From the NCBI GenBank assembly GCA_904378045.1, contig CAJFHC010000008.1, forward strand, positions 1 through 64,000: DNA of 64,000 nucleotides. Reading direction: 5' to 3'. Numbering within the stretch: position 1 is the first letter of the stretch; every line of letters starts with the position of its first letter. Positions 17,191 to 26,727 of this stretch are shown one piece after another. The stretch comes from Candidatus Metalachnospira gallinarum (GTDB taxonomy: Bacteria > Bacillota > Clostridia > Lachnospirales > Anaerotignaceae). The notes below the pieces were generated by a model. The model was not told the DNA's origin, did no database searches, and saw only the letters and a list, made by a program, of their open reading frames with translations. The position numbers and the translations under genes were made by a program.

Positions 17191-17226
17191 TTAAAAAGAC
17201 TGTACCCGCTGGAGGCACAGTCTTTA
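17191..17226 (-). terminator. Terminator of the transaldolase-transketolase operon
   Basis: On the minus strand AAAGACTGT-gcctccagcgggt-ACAGTCTTT is followed by TTAAG, 13 bp after the transketolase stop codon. Confidence 0.75.
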
Positions 17227-17238
17227 ATTTTATTTCGT

Positions 17239-19221
17239 TTATTTCATTAATTCCATTACCGTATTTACTACATTGTCAACGGTAAATCCGAATTTCTCAA
17301 AAAGCTGTCCTGCGGGAGCCGACGCTCCGTATCCATCCATGGCGATGACCTTTCCGTCAAGTCCGACATATTTATGCCAGCCGTATTCGCAGGCCGCCTC
17401 TACCGCTACCCTCTTTCTTACGTCCGTAGGCATTACGCTTTCCTTATACCTATCTGACTGCTCATCAAACACTTCCCATGAAGGCATGCTTATTACTCTT
17501 GCGTCCACGCCCTTCTCCTGAAGAACATCCCACGCCTTATAAATAAGCTCTACCTCCGAGCCTGTTGCCATAAGAAGCACGTCGGGCTTTTTCTTTTTGC
17601 TGTCTCTGAGTATATACGCTCCCTTAAGCGCGTTTTTGCCCGTGCCGTCAAGAAGCGGCAGATTCTGCCTTGAAAGAACTATTCCCGTAGGACCTCCGGT
17701 CCTCGTAAGTCCGAGATACCACGCCGCGGCCGTCTCCCTTGAGTCGCAGGGGCGGATAACCGTATAGTTGGGCATGCTCCTGAGCGCGGCAAGCTGCTCT
17801 ATGGGCTGATGCGTAGGGCCGTCCTCGCCTACGCCGATGCTGTCATGGGTAAATACGCTTATAATAGGAAGTCCCATAAGAGCCGACATTCTCAGTCCGG
17901 CTTTCATATAATCGCTGAATACAAAGAATCCTGCTATATAAGGGCGAAGTCCTCCGTGGAGATACATTCCGTTGGCGATTACCGTCATCGCAAATTCCCT
18001 AATTCCAAAGTGCATATTGGAGCCGCTCCTGTTTTCAGGCGAATAATACTCCCTGTCCTTCATAACGCTCTTGTTTGAGGGAGCAAGGTCAGCGGAGCCG
18101 CCGATAAGATTGGGGATGAGCTTCGAGAGCTTATTGAGCACCTTCTCCGACGAAGCCCTTGTGGCTATATCGCCCTCGTATGTCCAATAATCCTCATCCT
18201 TGAGAAGGTCAACGGGAAGTTTTTTATTGTGCCATACCTTCCACTGAGCCGCGTCCTCGGGATATTCCTTGCCATAAGCCGTAAAGAGTTTTTTCCATTC
18301 TTTTTCGGCCTTAGCGCATTCCTTAGTTATCTGCTCGATATGTTCCTTTACCTGTTTGGGAACATAAAATTCCTTTTTATATTTCCAGCCGAGGTTTTCC
18401 TTTGCAAGCGCTATCTCCTCAACGCCGAGAGGTTCTCCATGGGCTGACGCCTTGCCCTGCTTGTTGGGCGCGCCGTAGCCTATCTGCGTTATCACCTTTA
18501 TGATAGAAGGTCTTTCCGTATCGGCCTTAGCCTCTTTTATGGCGGCGTCGATAGCGTCGACATCGTTTCCGTCCTCAACGGTAAGCGTCTGCCAGCCATA
18601 GGCCTCAAAACGCTTGAGTACATCCTCGTCAAATGACGTCTTTGTGTCTCCCTCGATAGTGATATGGTTGCAGTCGTATAAAAGAACGAGCTTGCCGAGC
18701 TTGAGCGTTCCCGCCAGAGAAGCGGCCTCGGAAGCTACGCCCTCCATAAGGCAGCCGTCTCCGCAAAGCGCGTAGGTGTAATGGTCAACGATATCATATC
18801 CGGGCTTGTTGAACCTTGCCGCGAGCACTGTCTCGGCAATGGCCATTCCTACTGCGGCGGCTATTCCCTGTCCGAGGGGGCCTGAGCTGATCTCTACTCC
18901 ATCGGTAATCTCATACTCCGGATGTCCGGGCGTAACGCTTCCGAGCTGACGGAAATTTTTAAGGTCGTCCAAAGTAACCTTAAATCCGAACAGATGAAGC
19001 AGTGAATATAAAAGCGCCGAACCGTGGCCAGCTGAAAGTATGAATCTGTCCCTGTCAGCCCAGTTTGAATCTGCGGGATTTATCTTTAAGTTTCTTGCCC
19101 AAAGAGCGTATGCCGCGGGAGCCGCTCCCATAGGAAGTCCGGGATGTCCGCTTTTGGCCTTCTGTATAGCCTCCACGGACAAAAATCTTAATGTATTTAC
19201 GCTTAACTGGTCAATATTCAT
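17239..19221 (-). CDS. tkt: Transketolase
   Basis: The thiamine-diphosphate enzyme moves two-carbon units between sugar phosphates. The 660-residue protein has [64 protein letters not shown] (the ThDP/metal motif), HTEDS-like [20 protein letters not shown] and the C-terminal domain ending in [20 protein letters not shown]. The start at 19221 (MNIDQL) follows GGGAGG; the frame extension to 19236 runs through that site. It lies 15 bp after the transaldolase gene and is co-transcribed with it. Confidence 0.97.
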   Translation of the reverse strand: MNIDQLSVNTLRFLSVEAIQKAKSGHPGLPMGAAPAAYALWARNLKINPADSNWADRDRFILSAGHGSALLYSLLHLFGFKVTLDDLKNFRQLGSVTPGHPEYEITDGVEISSGPLGQGIAAAVGMAIAETVLAARFNKPGYDIVDHYTYALCGDGCLMEGVASEAASLAGTLKLGKLVLLYDCNHITIEGDTKTSFDEDVLKRFEAYGWQTLTVEDGNDVDAIDAAIKEAKADTERPSIIKVITQIGYGAPNKQGKASAHGEPLGVEEIALAKENLGWKYKKEFYVPKQVKEHIEQITKECAKAEKEWKKLFTAYGKEYPEDAAQWKVWHNKKLPVDLLKDEDYWTYEGDIATRASSEKVLNKLSKLIPNLIGGSADLAPSNKSVMKDREYYSPENRSGSNMHFGIREFAMTVIANGMYLHGGLRPYIAGFFVFSDYMKAGLRMSALMGLPIISVFTHDSIGVGEDGPTHQPIEQLAALRSMPNYTVIRPCDSRETAAAWYLGLTRTGGPTGIVLSRQNLPLLDGTGKNALKGAYILRDSKKKKPDVLLMATGSEVELIYKAWDVLQEKGVDARVISMPSWEVFDEQSDRYKESVMPTDVRKRVAVEAACEYGWHKYVGLDGKVIAMDGYGASAPAGQLFEKFGFTVDNVVNTVMELMK

Positions 19222-19236
19222 AAAAAAACCTCCCAA

Positions 19237-19884
19237 TTATTTCTTAGGTACGCCTTCCCAGTCCTTAAGGAATCTTTCGATACCGATATCCGTAAGCGGA
19301 TGCTTTGTCATCTGAACGATAACATTGTAAGGAACCGTGGCGATGTCACAGCCAAGACGCGCTGCGTGCGTAACATGAAGAGGGTTTCTGATACTTGCGG
19401 CGATTATCTCCGTCTCAATACCCTGAACATTGAAAATGTCAACGATCTCCTCGATAAGTGCCATTCCGTCGTTTCCTACGTCGTCAACTCTTCCGATGAA
19501 GGGGCTTACATAGGTAGCTCCGGCTCTTGCGGCAAGAAGCGCCTGAGCGGCGGAGAAGATAAGAGTTACATTTGTTTTTACTCCTTCGGCGCTGAGTATT
19601 TTAACAGCCTTGAGTCCCTCAAGTGTCATTGGTATTTTAATTACGATATTTTCATGGATTTTAACGAGCTCCCTTGCCTCTTTAACCATACCTTCGTGGT
19701 CAAGGCTTATAACCTCAGCGCTGATAGGTCCGTCGACAATGGTCGTTATTTCCTTTACTACCTCAACAAAGTCTCTGCCTTCCTTGGCGATGAGAGAGGG
19801 GTTAGTCGTAACTCCGCAGATGACTCCAAGCTCGTTGGCCTCTCTGATCTGGTCTACATTGGCAGTATCGATAAATAATTTCAT
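19237..19884 (-). CDS. tal: Transaldolase, small (TalC/fructose-6-phosphate aldolase-like) type
   Basis: The 215-residue protein belongs to the short transaldolase group. Marks are [33 protein letters not shown] (parts: [10 protein letters not shown] and GVTTNPSL), [15 protein letters not shown] with the Schiff-base Lys, [28 protein letters not shown] (parts: [12 protein letters not shown] and YVSPFIGR) and ASIRNPLHV. It joins with transketolase to form the non-oxidative pentose phosphate path. A GGAGGA site precedes the ATG. Confidence 0.94.
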   Translation of the reverse strand: MKLFIDTANVDQIREANELGVICGVTTNPSLIAKEGRDFVEVVKEITTIVDGPISAEVISLDHEGMVKEARELVKIHENIVIKIPMTLEGLKAVKILSAEGVKTNVTLIFSAAQALLAARAGATYVSPFIGRVDDVGNDGMALIEEIVDIFNVQGIETEIIAASIRNPLHVTHAARLGCDIATVPYNVIVQMTKHPLTDIGIERFLKDWEGVPKK

Positions 19885-19940
19885 GTTATGTCCTCCTGTA
19901 ATTTGAACTTTTTAAGGTTATCGTATCTGTATACAATAAT

Positions 19941-19969
19941 ATTTTAAAACACAGTAAGACATAAATCAA
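19941..19969 (-). promoter_or_regulatory. Predicted promoter of tal-tkt
   Basis: On the minus strand TTGATT (19964-19969) and TAAAAT (19941-19946) are 17 bp apart, about 57 bases before the transaldolase ATG. The rest of the 19885-20174 gap holds the palindromic repeat and a terminator listed separately. Confidence 0.55.
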
Positions 19970-20085
19970 GAACAGTTAATAAAAAAGCGTGAATATTTGT
20001 CCGAAGAAGGCTTGCGTTCCGCGGTCGTGAGCTCCAATATTACGGCAATTTGTATTTTTATGTTGTATTAAATACCATATAATAC

Positions 20086-20129
20086 TTAGTGTGTCAAAAA
20101 GCTCAAAGCTGACTTTTTCGACACACTAA
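20086..20129. repeat. Palindromic repeat sharing ends with the 34.7-kb element
   Basis: TTAGTGTGTC(A/G)AAAAAG and its inverse form a 17-bp-armed palindrome around a short CTCAAAGCTGA centre. The arm TGTCGAAAAAGTC recurs at the left end of the 243-bp structured element at 34667-34909, and TTTTTTGACA at its right end. It may be a minimal (solo) version of the same repeat family. Confidence 0.6.
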
Positions 20130-20153
20130 AGGCACATCAGTCTGGATGTGCCT
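20130..20153 (-). terminator. Hairpin behind the mog gene
   Basis: On the minus strand GGCACATC-cagact-GATGTGCC is followed by TTTAGTG. It lies 21 bp beyond the mog stop codon and probably ends the molybdenum operon, perhaps together with the adjacent palindrome. Confidence 0.55.
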
Positions 20154-20174
20154 CATTATTTTGTATTTGATTTG

Positions 20175-20663
20175 TTATTCTTTAGCGCAGTCCGCCTGAC
20201 CACCCCTAAGCATTTTCAGCCCGTGTTCTATGGGACCGGCGACGGTCTCAAAATTTTCAACAGCCCCTTTCGGGCTTCCCGGAAGATTTATTATAAGCGA
20301 CCGTTTCCGGATGCCGGCCGCGGCTCTTGAAAGTATGGAACGGTCGGTATACTTCATAGACAGCATCCTCATAGCCTCGGGTATGCCCGGCACTATCTTC
20401 TCGCAGACCGCCAGCGTTGCCTCGGGTGTTACGTCCCTCGGGGCAAATCCCGTTCCTCCAGTCGTAACTATGAGCGCTATATCCTTTGAGGCCGCCTTTA
20501 TGAGCGCCTCGGATATTTTTTCTTTCTCATCCGGAACAGTCTCCATGTGTACGACCTCATACCCAAGTTTCTCCAGCATCTCTTTAACGGCGGGACCGCC
20601 TTTGTCTTCCCGCTCTCCTCTGTAGCTTCTGTCGCTCACCGTTATTACAGCAGCTGTATACAT
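20175..20663 (-). CDS. Molybdopterin adenylyltransferase-like protein (MogA/MoaB family)
   Basis: The 162-residue protein should activate molybdopterin by adenylylation before metal insertion. It has AAVITVSDRSYRGEREDKGGP, the LIVTTGGTGFAPRDVTPEAT motif and INLPGSPKGAVENFE, all standard for MogA/MoaB. It is the last gene of the molybdenum operon, 12 bp after modC. MogA and MoaB cannot be separated with certainty on sequence alone. Confidence 0.9.
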   Translation of the reverse strand: MYTAAVITVSDRSYRGEREDKGGPAVKEMLEKLGYEVVHMETVPDEKEKISEALIKAASKDIALIVTTGGTGFAPRDVTPEATLAVCEKIVPGIPEAMRMLSMKYTDRSILSRAAAGIRKRSLIINLPGSPKGAVENFETVAGPIEHGLKMLRGGQADCAKE

Positions 20664-20675
20664 CCGTCATTCCTC

Positions 20676-21698
20676 CTATTCAAGCGGCATTATGTCCTCC
20701 GCTCTCACGCCCACTGTCACTTTCTCGCCCGCGCAAAAGCATGCCGCCCTGTCCTTTTTTATTTCCGCCCTCAAAAGCGCGTCTTTTTCGTTAAGGGGCC
20801 TTAGCATTATTATAGTCGAAAACGCGTCGTCTATGACTCTTTCTATCATACATTCCATTCTATTTTCACGGCAGTCAAAATCAACGGCGCTGTCCCTGAA
20901 CGCTATATGGCTCCGTCCGTCCAAGTTCCCTGAGATCCTTAAATTTATATTCAGCTCCGGTACGAATATCTCTCCGTCGTTTTCCGTTCTCTCAAAAGCG
21001 AATATATTTTTGCATCCCGAAATCCTTGCCGCGCCCACGCTTGACGGAGAATTTATAAAGTCCTCCCTTTCGCTCGTCCCTTGAGTCTTTCCGTTGTCTA
21101 TCGTGCATATCCTGCCGCAGTTCCTATAGGCTTCTCCCATATCGTGGGTGACCATCAGATACATACCGCCGAAATTCCTTATAATATCCGAAAGCGTCAG
21201 CTCAAGCTGCCATCTCATATATCCGTCTATGGCCGAAAGCGGCTCGTCAAGCAGAAGTATTTCCGGCTCGGAGGCTATTATTCTGGCGAGGGCGGTTCTC
21301 TGCTGCTGTCCTCCGGATATTTCCCAAGGGTATTTGTCCTTTACGTCCTCAAGATAAAAGTCATTTATAAGGATGTCTGCCTTTTTTCTTTGTCTTCCCG
21401 CTCCGGCCTCGATATTTTTTCTCACGGTCATATTGGGGAAGAGAGCGTAGTTTTGAAAAAGATATCCGACATTTCTCTTTTGCGGCGAAAGATCGATCTT
21501 TTTCTCCGAGTTAAAAAGCGTCCGTCCGTTTAATATTATATATCCTTCGTCCGGCTTTTCGATTCCCGCTATGCATTTCAGGGTCACGCTTTTACCGCTT
21601 CCCGACGCTCCAAGCAGTGCCAAAGGCCTGTCTGTCTCAAATTCGGCGTCAAGAAAAAAATTCCCAAGACGTTTTTTTATTTTTACTTTCAGCTCCAC
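20676..21698 (-). CDS. modC: Molybdate ABC transporter ATP-binding protein
   Basis: The 340-residue ATPase has Walker A GASGSGKSVTLKC, signature ISGGQQQRTALARI, Walker B LLLDEPLSAID and switch VTHDMGEAYRN. The C-terminal ~110 residues form a TOBE-like domain ending VGVRAEDIMPLE, which binds oxyanion. The start is GTG at 21698, inside a GGAGGG site context, and overlaps modB by 10 bp. It powers molybdate uptake with ModB and ModA; tungstate or sulfate use is less likely given the cofactor genes around it. Confidence 0.92.
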   Translation of the reverse strand: MELKVKIKKRLGNFFLDAEFETDRPLALLGASGSGKSVTLKCIAGIEKPDEGYIILNGRTLFNSEKKIDLSPQKRNVGYLFQNYALFPNMTVRKNIEAGAGRQRKKADILINDFYLEDVKDKYPWEISGGQQQRTALARIIASEPEILLLDEPLSAIDGYMRWQLELTLSDIIRNFGGMYLMVTHDMGEAYRNCGRICTIDNGKTQGTSEREDFINSPSSVGAARISGCKNIFAFERTENDGEIFVPELNINLRISGNLDGRSHIAFRDSAVDFDCRENRMECMIERVIDDAFSTIIMLRPLNEKDALLRAEIKKDRAACFCAGEKVTVGVRAEDIMPLE

Positions 21699-22369
21699 CT
21701 TTCAGCCCTCCTTTTTCCCGAGCGTTTTTCAAAAATGTTCAGCGCCATAAGCACGGCAAAGGATATGGCTATATTCACGAACACCCACTTATAGGCCAGA
21801 GCGTCGCTGCCCTCTCTCCAAAGCTGATAGACGGTTGTCGATATGGTAGCCGTCCTTCCCGGAGTATATCCGCTGACCATGCTCGTGGCGCCGTATTCTC
21901 CCAGCCCTCTGGCGAAAGAAAGTATCGTTCCGGCAATGAGCCCTTCCTTGCAGCAGGGAAGCGTTATCCTGAAAAAAATATACCCGTTGGACAGTCCGAG
22001 TGTCCTTCCCGCATATATGATATTTTTGTCAAAGGCTTCAAAGGAGCTTCTGACCGTCCTGTACATCAGCGGAAACGTGACTATGACAACGGCAAATACC
22101 GAGGCGTACCATGTCATAGTCATCTTTTCTCCCCATATCGAATATACAAGTCTTCCCATTGGGCCGTATACGCCGATGAATTTAAGCAGAAAGAACCCTA
22201 TGACAGTGGGCGGCAGCACCAGAGGCAGGGTAAAAAGGCAGTCCAGTATCCCCTTTGCCGCCCTCGGCAGTCCCGTCACCCACCAGGCGAGAAATATGCC
22301 CAGCACAAATGTTGCCGCCGCCGATATAAGCGCTATCCTTATGGAATTGTAAAGGGGAAACCAGTCCAT
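21689..22369 (-). CDS. modB: Molybdate ABC transporter permease
   Basis: The 226-residue protein has five to six hydrophobic segments and the permease EAA loop, LSFARGLGEYGATSMVSG, that docks on the ATPase. The N-terminal WFPLYNSIRIALISAAATFV and VLPPTVIGFFLLKFIG are typical of ModB. AGAGGTG precedes the ATG. It lies between modA (11 bp) and modC (10-bp overlap). Confidence 0.93.
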   Translation of the reverse strand: MDWFPLYNSIRIALISAAATFVLGIFLAWWVTGLPRAAKGILDCLFTLPLVLPPTVIGFFLLKFIGVYGPMGRLVYSIWGEKMTMTWYASVFAVVIVTFPLMYRTVRSSFEAFDKNIIYAGRTLGLSNGYIFFRITLPCCKEGLIAGTILSFARGLGEYGATSMVSGYTPGRTATISTTVYQLWREGSDALAYKWVFVNIAISFAVLMALNIFEKRSGKRRAERWS

Positions 22370-22380
22370 ATAAGCACCTC

Positions 22381-23205
22381 TTATGCCGGAATGACAAATC
22401 CGGCTTTTTCAAATACTTCCGTACATTCGCCGGTCTTAAGATAATCTATAAAAGCCTTTGCGGCTTCAGGATTTTTGCTCGTTTTAAGCACGGCCGCGGG
22501 ATATGTTACATCCTGATGGCTTCCCTCGGGAGCGGCGGCGGCTATTTCTACTTTATCCGTCGTAGCCGCGTCCGTGCTGTATACTACTCCGCAGTCAACC
22601 GCTCCTTCCTCTACCTGGGCAAGTACCTCTCTTACATTGGAACCAAATGTTATCTTGCCTTCTGAATTGAGCTGATCCCATATCCCTATATAATTGAATA
22701 TTTCTTCGGAATACTGTCCAACAGGTACATCAGAATTGCCCAGAGCGATAAGGCTAACCTTGTCTGTAGCTACATCATCAAAACTTTCCACGCCGGCAGG
22801 GTTTCCTACAGGTGTGATCAGAACAACGCTGTTTGACACAAGATCGAATCTTGTTTCTGAATCGACAAAATCAAGACCTTCCGTATTTTCATCTCCTCCG
22901 TTTATATCAAGCTGGTTCATCTGCTTCTGAGCCGCGGAAATAAAAATATCGCAGTCCGCTCCCTCCTGTATCTGGGTCTTAAGCGTGCCGGAGGAATCAA
23001 AGTTGTAAACGATATTCACATCCGGTTCAACAGCCTTATACATCTCCGCTATCTCATTCATTGTATCCGTCATTGACGCGGCCGCAAAAACGACTATCTC
23101 CGTTTTGCCAGCCTGTTCCGTTGTTTCCGCGCTTTCCTGCGCCGAGCATCCGGCCGCCGTGAAGGCCATAACAGCGGCTATGGCCAAACCGATAAATCTT
23201 TTCAT
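22381..23205 (-). CDS. modA: Molybdate-binding lipoprotein
   Basis: The 274-residue protein starts with a lipoprotein signal (lipobox TAAGC, Cys near 20). The binding fold shows VVFAAASMTDTMNEIAEMY, YNFDSSGTLKTQIQEGADCD (ligand Ser residues), a hinge at VVLITPVGNP, and VEEGAVDCGVVYSTDA. These are ModA marks. It captures molybdate outside the membrane and delivers it to ModBC. Confidence 0.92.
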   Translation of the reverse strand: MKRFIGLAIAAVMAFTAAGCSAQESAETTEQAGKTEIVVFAAASMTDTMNEIAEMYKAVEPDVNIVYNFDSSGTLKTQIQEGADCDIFISAAQKQMNQLDINGGDENTEGLDFVDSETRFDLVSNSVVLITPVGNPAGVESFDDVATDKVSLIALGNSDVPVGQYSEEIFNYIGIWDQLNSEGKITFGSNVREVLAQVEEGAVDCGVVYSTDAATTDKVEIAAAAPEGSHQDVTYPAAVLKTSKNPEAAKAFIDYLKTGECTEVFEKAGFVIPA

Positions 23206-23226
23206 TTTCGTTCCTCCTTATGCTTT

Positions 23227-24249
23227 TTATTTTCCAAAGGGACAGATTGGATATCTGCACTCTTCACATCCAAGACAAAGCCCTCCGTTTCCCATTTTTA
23301 CTATATCCCTTTTGCTTACTCTAATGCCTGCCGAAACCTTTGGAAGCACTATGTCAAACACTGTGGCTTTGGCATACATTACGCATCCCGGAAGTCCCAT
23401 GACCGGCGTTCCGTCGTCAAAATATCCAAGAAGGAACATCGCTCCCGGAAGCACCGGCGCTCCGTAGGTTATTATGCCGGCTCCGGCCGCCTTTATCGCT
23501 CCCGGCGTGTTGTCGTCCGGGTCAACGCTCATTCCGCCCGTGCAAAGTATGAGATCGGGCTTTTCCGCCCTTACTTCATCTATGGCTTTTTTTATGTTTT
23601 CCGTTCCGTCATCGACTACCTTATGCCATTTTGTCTCTATGCCGTAGGCTTTAAGTTTCTCGATTATGACCGGGGTAAATGTGTCCTTTATGAGCCCCTT
23701 ATATACCTCGATTCCCGTTGTAATCACGGCTGCGTTTTTAAGTTTATATGGCGTCAGCTTTAATATGGGCTGTCCCGCGTATATCCTTTCCGCCTCTTTC
23801 AGCTTATCGTCCTTTACGACAAGGGGTATGACCCTCATTCCGGCCAGCTTATCCCCGGCCTTGACTGCCGTTGAGCCGTGTCTTGTGGCTATCATTATCT
23901 CGTCGATGGAATTTATTTCATCCAGCCTGTCCGCGTCAACCTCAAAATATCCGTCACATTCGGCGAAGGCCTCTATTTTTCCTTCTTTTATGGTCTGAGA
24001 CGGCCTTATGTTATCGTTGGCGCAAATATCATAAAGCCTTTTAGCCGCCTCGTTCTCGTGTAGCATGCCCTCCTCCATTTCCCATACATAAAGATGTTCC
24101 TTTCCCATGGAAAGCAGCATTGGTATGTCATCCTCGGTGACTACATGTCCCTTGGTGAACTGTGCTCCTTTAAACTCGTCCTTTACTATCCTTGTCAGGT
24201 CGTGGCACAAAACGTGTCCGACCGCTTTTCTCGTTTCAATAAGTTTCAT
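23227..24249 (-). CDS. MoeA-like molybdopterin-binding protein with Cys-rich C-terminal tail
   Basis: The 340-residue protein has a MoCF-type molybdopterin-binding domain (about 170-310) with AVITTGIEVYKGLIKD, LILCTGGMSVDPDDNTPGAI and VMGLPGCVMYAKATVF. The N-terminal half differs from classical MoeA. The last ~20 residues carry LCLGCEECRYPICPFG, four Cys in a C-x2-C-x2-C-x4-C array that could hold zinc or an iron-sulfur cluster. Proteins of this form accompany clostridial molybdenum hydroxylase systems. It overlaps the MOSC gene by 4 bp (ATGA). Role in metal insertion is an inference. Confidence 0.8.
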   Translation of the reverse strand: MKLIETRKAVGHVLCHDLTRIVKDEFKGAQFTKGHVVTEDDIPMLLSMGKEHLYVWEMEEGMLHENEAAKRLYDICANDNIRPSQTIKEGKIEAFAECDGYFEVDADRLDEINSIDEIMIATRHGSTAVKAGDKLAGMRVIPLVVKDDKLKEAERIYAGQPILKLTPYKLKNAAVITTGIEVYKGLIKDTFTPVIIEKLKAYGIETKWHKVVDDGTENIKKAIDEVRAEKPDLILCTGGMSVDPDDNTPGAIKAAGAGIITYGAPVLPGAMFLLGYFDDGTPVMGLPGCVMYAKATVFDIVLPKVSAGIRVSKRDIVKMGNGGLCLGCEECRYPICPFGK

Positions 24250-24686
24250 TTTTCAGCCTCCACTATGGAGATCAAGTCTCCCTTTCTGACCGTTCCGCCC
24301 TTTTTGACTACGGCGAATATTCCTTCCGTAGGCATTACGCATTTTCCGGTTATCCTCTTGACCTCGCAGTCGTTATGACATTCCTTGCCTATTTGCGTTA
24401 CCGTCAGCACGGCCTCCCCAACCGATATATCCGTTCCTATGGGCAGGCTTTTCAGGTCTATTCCGACTGTATTTATATTTTCGGCAAAAGCTCCATTCTC
24501 AAACTCCACGCCCATTCCGCGCATTTTATCTATGCTCTCCTCCGCAAGGAGACTCACCTGCCTGTGCCAGTTTCCGGCGTGGGCGTCTCCGACTATGCCG
24601 TGTCCAACCTTAAGCACTATACTGTCCGCCTCGTGCTTTACGGTTCCTCTTTTTTCGCTTATATTTACGGAAACTACTTCCGCCAT
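24246..24686 (-). CDS. MOSC-domain protein
   Basis: The 146-residue protein is a stand-alone MOSC domain, a fold related to the C-terminal domain of Moco sulfurases. It has [20 protein letters not shown], the [19 protein letters not shown] strand set, and the [18 protein letters not shown] segment containing the conserved Cys. It probably carries sulfur or binds cofactor for molybdenum enzymes. It overlaps moaC by 13 bp and the MoeA-like gene by 4 bp, so translation is likely coupled. Confidence 0.85.
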   Translation of the reverse strand: MAEVVSVNISEKRGTVKHEADSIVLKVGHGIVGDAHAGNWHRQVSLLAEESIDKMRGMGVEFENGAFAENINTVGIDLKSLPIGTDISVGEAVLTVTQIGKECHNDCEVKRITGKCVMPTEGIFAVVKKGGTVRKGDLISIVEAEK

Positions 24687-25147
24687 TTGTAATCACCGCT
24701 CTTTCCGCCGCTTTTCTCCAGCAGCTTTATATCTCCTATAACCATGTCCTTCTGCACGGCTTTGCACATATCGTATATCGTCAGCGCCGCGGCAGACACC
24801 GCCGTCAGCGCTTCCATCTCCACTCCCGTCTCGCCCCTGCATTTTACCTTTGAATATATTTCTACGCTGTCCTTATTGACCGTGAAATTTATGTCTATTC
24901 CGGACGTCATAACAGGGTGGCACATGGGTATGATCTCCGACGTGCGTTTCGCCGCCATTATCCCTCCTACCTGAGCCACGGAAAGCACGTCTCCCTTTTT
25001 TATGCCTCCGCTTTTTATCAGCTCCACTGTTTCCTCCGACATATATATGATCCCGCAGGCCACGGCCTCCCGGAGGGTAACGTCCTTTTCTGAAACGTCA
25101 ACCATTCTGGCCCTTCCCTGCTCGTTTATATGGGTAAAGTCATCCAT
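24674..25147 (-). CDS. moaC: Cyclic pyranopterin monophosphate synthase
   Basis: MoaC makes cyclic pyranopterin monophosphate from the product of MoaA, the first steps of molybdopterin synthesis. The 157-residue protein shows [35 protein letters not shown] (active-site His) and [21 protein letters not shown] start at the ATG at 25147, which follows GGAGG at 8 bases; the GTG upstream lies in that site. It is first in the operon. No moaA gene is present in the window. Confidence 0.95.
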   Translation of the reverse strand: MDDFTHINEQGRARMVDVSEKDVTLREAVACGIIYMSEETVELIKSGGIKKGDVLSVAQVGGIMAAKRTSEIIPMCHPVMTSGIDINFTVNKDSVEIYSKVKCRGETGVEMEALTAVSAAALTIYDMCKAVQKDMVIGDIKLLEKSGGKSGDYKWRK

Positions 25148-25174
25148 ATCCGCCACCTCCACTGCGTTTTAAAT

Positions 25175-25203
25175 ATTTTAGCATTATTCTTTTAAAAAAA
25201 CAA
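25175..25203 (-). promoter_or_regulatory. Predicted promoter of the molybdenum operon
   Basis: On the minus strand TTGTTT (25198-25203) and TAAAAT (25175-25180) are 17 bp apart, with the -10 about 28 bases before the moaC ATG. The leader is too short for a molybdenum-cofactor riboswitch downstream of this start; none was recognised upstream either. Confidence 0.45.
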
Positions 25204-25318
25204 CGCTTTTTAAACAGCAGCCGCTCAAAGAAATAAAAAGGTACATTTTATATCAATTCTTTTAGGCAGCCGAAAATAAAAACTGTCGTTCTATCTAAAT
25301 TAAATTTCGTATTACCGC

Positions 25319-25375
25319 AAAAAAACAGACACGGAAAGCCTGCCCCAAAGGCATTCTCCCGCGCCTGTCATAGGA
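25319..25375 (-). terminator. Terminator of the pyr operon
   Basis: On the minus strand CAGGCGCGG...CCGTGTCTG forms the base of a stem, with GAGAATGCC and GGGCAGGCTTTC pairing above it around TTTG, followed by a run of seven T. It lies about 10 bp after the pyrI stop codon. Confidence 0.7.
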
Positions 25376-25384
25376 TTCGTTATT

Positions 25385-25807
25385 TTACTGTTTCTTAGCC
25401 TTGCTTTCGCAATAAATGCATCTGTAAACGCCCTTCTCCCTGTCGGTGAGCTTGAATATATGGGGAAGCTCCTGCTCGACGGATGTTATGCATCTGGGAT
25501 TCTTGCACTTGATGACGTTTACTACCCTCTCGGGAAGGCTGAGCTTTTTCTTCTCAACGGTCACGCCGTCACGGATAATGTTGACCGTTATGCCGGGATC
25601 AACATATCCAAGCACGTCAAGGTCAAGGTCGATAAGGCTGTCGATCTTTATTATGTCTTTCTTGCCCAGTTTCTGGCTGACGCCGTTTTTGATTATAGCC
25701 ACGGAGCAGTCCAGCTTTTCAAGCCCGAGCACCTCATAGAGATACATGCCCTTTCCGGCCTTTATATGGTCGATAACGATACCGTTTTTAATAGAATCTA
25801 TGGTCAT
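25385..25807 (-). CDS. pyrI: Aspartate carbamoyltransferase regulatory chain
   Basis: The 140-residue chain binds nucleotide effectors and bridges PyrB trimers. The N-terminal IKNGIVIDHIKAGKGMYLYEVLGL forms the allosteric domain (in parts: IKNGIVIDHIKAG is typical), and the C-terminal zinc site has CKNPRCIT and CIYC with four Cys. It starts 2 bp after pyrB and closes the operon. Presence of PyrI implies CTP/ATP control of the enzyme. Confidence 0.96.
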   Translation of the reverse strand: MTIDSIKNGIVIDHIKAGKGMYLYEVLGLEKLDCSVAIIKNGVSQKLGKKDIIKIDSLIDLDLDVLGYVDPGITVNIIRDGVTVEKKKLSLPERVVNVIKCKNPRCITSVEQELPHIFKLTDREKGVYRCIYCESKAKKQ

Positions 25808-25809
25808 TT

Positions 25810-26727
25810 TTATACCTCCATTCCAAGCATTTTAAGTATAAGCGCCATTCTTATATATTTTCCGTTGAGCGCCTGTCTGAAGTAGCTGGCTCTCTCGTCA
25901 TTGTCCACGGCTACGGATATTTCGTTTACCCTGGGAAGGGGATGGAGTATCCTCATGGACTTTTTGGCGTTTACGAGCTTTTCAGGAGTAAGTATATAGC
26001 TGTCTTTAAGTCTTATATAGTCCTGCTCATTGAAAAATCTTTCCCTCTGCACCCTTGTCATATAGAGGATGTCAAGCTCGGGCATTGCCGCCTCAAGATC
26101 TGCGTTCTCCTCATAGGGGATTCCCTTCTTCTCGATCACGTCTACCTTGATGTAATCGGGGAGCTTAAGTTCTTCGGGAGAGATGAGCACGAATTTGATA
26201 TTTTCATATCTTGCCATAGCCTCTATGAGCGAATGTACAGTCCTGCCGAACTTAAGGTCTCCGCAGAGTCCTATTGTAAGTCCGGAAAGCCTTCCCATCT
26301 CCCTGTGGATGGTAAGCAGGTCGGTAAGCGTCTGGGTAGGATGGTTATGTCCTCCGTCTCCGGCGTTGATGATGGGCACGTCGCTCTTCATGGAAGCAAC
26401 AAGGGGAGCTCCCTCCTTCGGATGGCGCATAGCGATGATGTCGGCGTAGCAGCTTACGACCTTAACCGTATCGGCAACGCTTTCCCCTTTGGACGCCGAT
26501 GAGCTTGCCGCCTCTGAAAATCCGAGAACGCTTCCGCCAAGCTCAAGCATAGCCGACTCAAAGGAAAGTCTTGTCCTTGTTGAAGGCTCAAAGAAGAGTG
26601 TGGCAAGTTTTTTTCCGTGGCACACGTCCATATATTTGTCATGGTTTCCGATTATGTCATACGCTCTTTCTATGAGCTCGTCAATTTCCTCGGTTGAAAG
26701 GTCAAGGATATCTATAAGATTTCTCAT
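25810..26727 (-). CDS. pyrB: Aspartate carbamoyltransferase catalytic chain
   Basis: The 305-residue enzyme condenses carbamoyl phosphate and aspartate, the committed step of pyrimidine synthesis. Marks are [52 protein letters not shown] and the C-terminal [12 protein letters not shown]. The start codon overlaps the pyrE stop as ATGA, and GGAGG lies upstream. It pairs with PyrI. Confidence 0.98.
   Translation of the reverse strand: MRNLIDILDLSTEEIDELIERAYDIIGNHDKYMDVCHGKKLATLFFEPSTRTRLSFESAMLELGGSVLGFSEAASSSASKGESVADTVKVVSCYADIIAMRHPKEGAPLVASMKSDVPIINAGDGGHNHPTQTLTDLLTIHREMGRLSGLTIGLCGDLKFGRTVHSLIEAMARYENIKFVLISPEELKLPDYIKVDVIEKKGIPYEENADLEAAMPELDILYMTRVQRERFFNEQDYIRLKDSYILTPEKLVNAKKSMRILHPLPRVNEISVAVDNDERASYFRQALNGKYIRMALILKMLGMEV

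Noticed and set aside
25163-25318. Molybdenum-cofactor riboswitch in front of moaC.
   Set aside because: The predicted promoter leaves under 30 bases of leader, and I could not recognise the riboswitch core in the upstream sequence.
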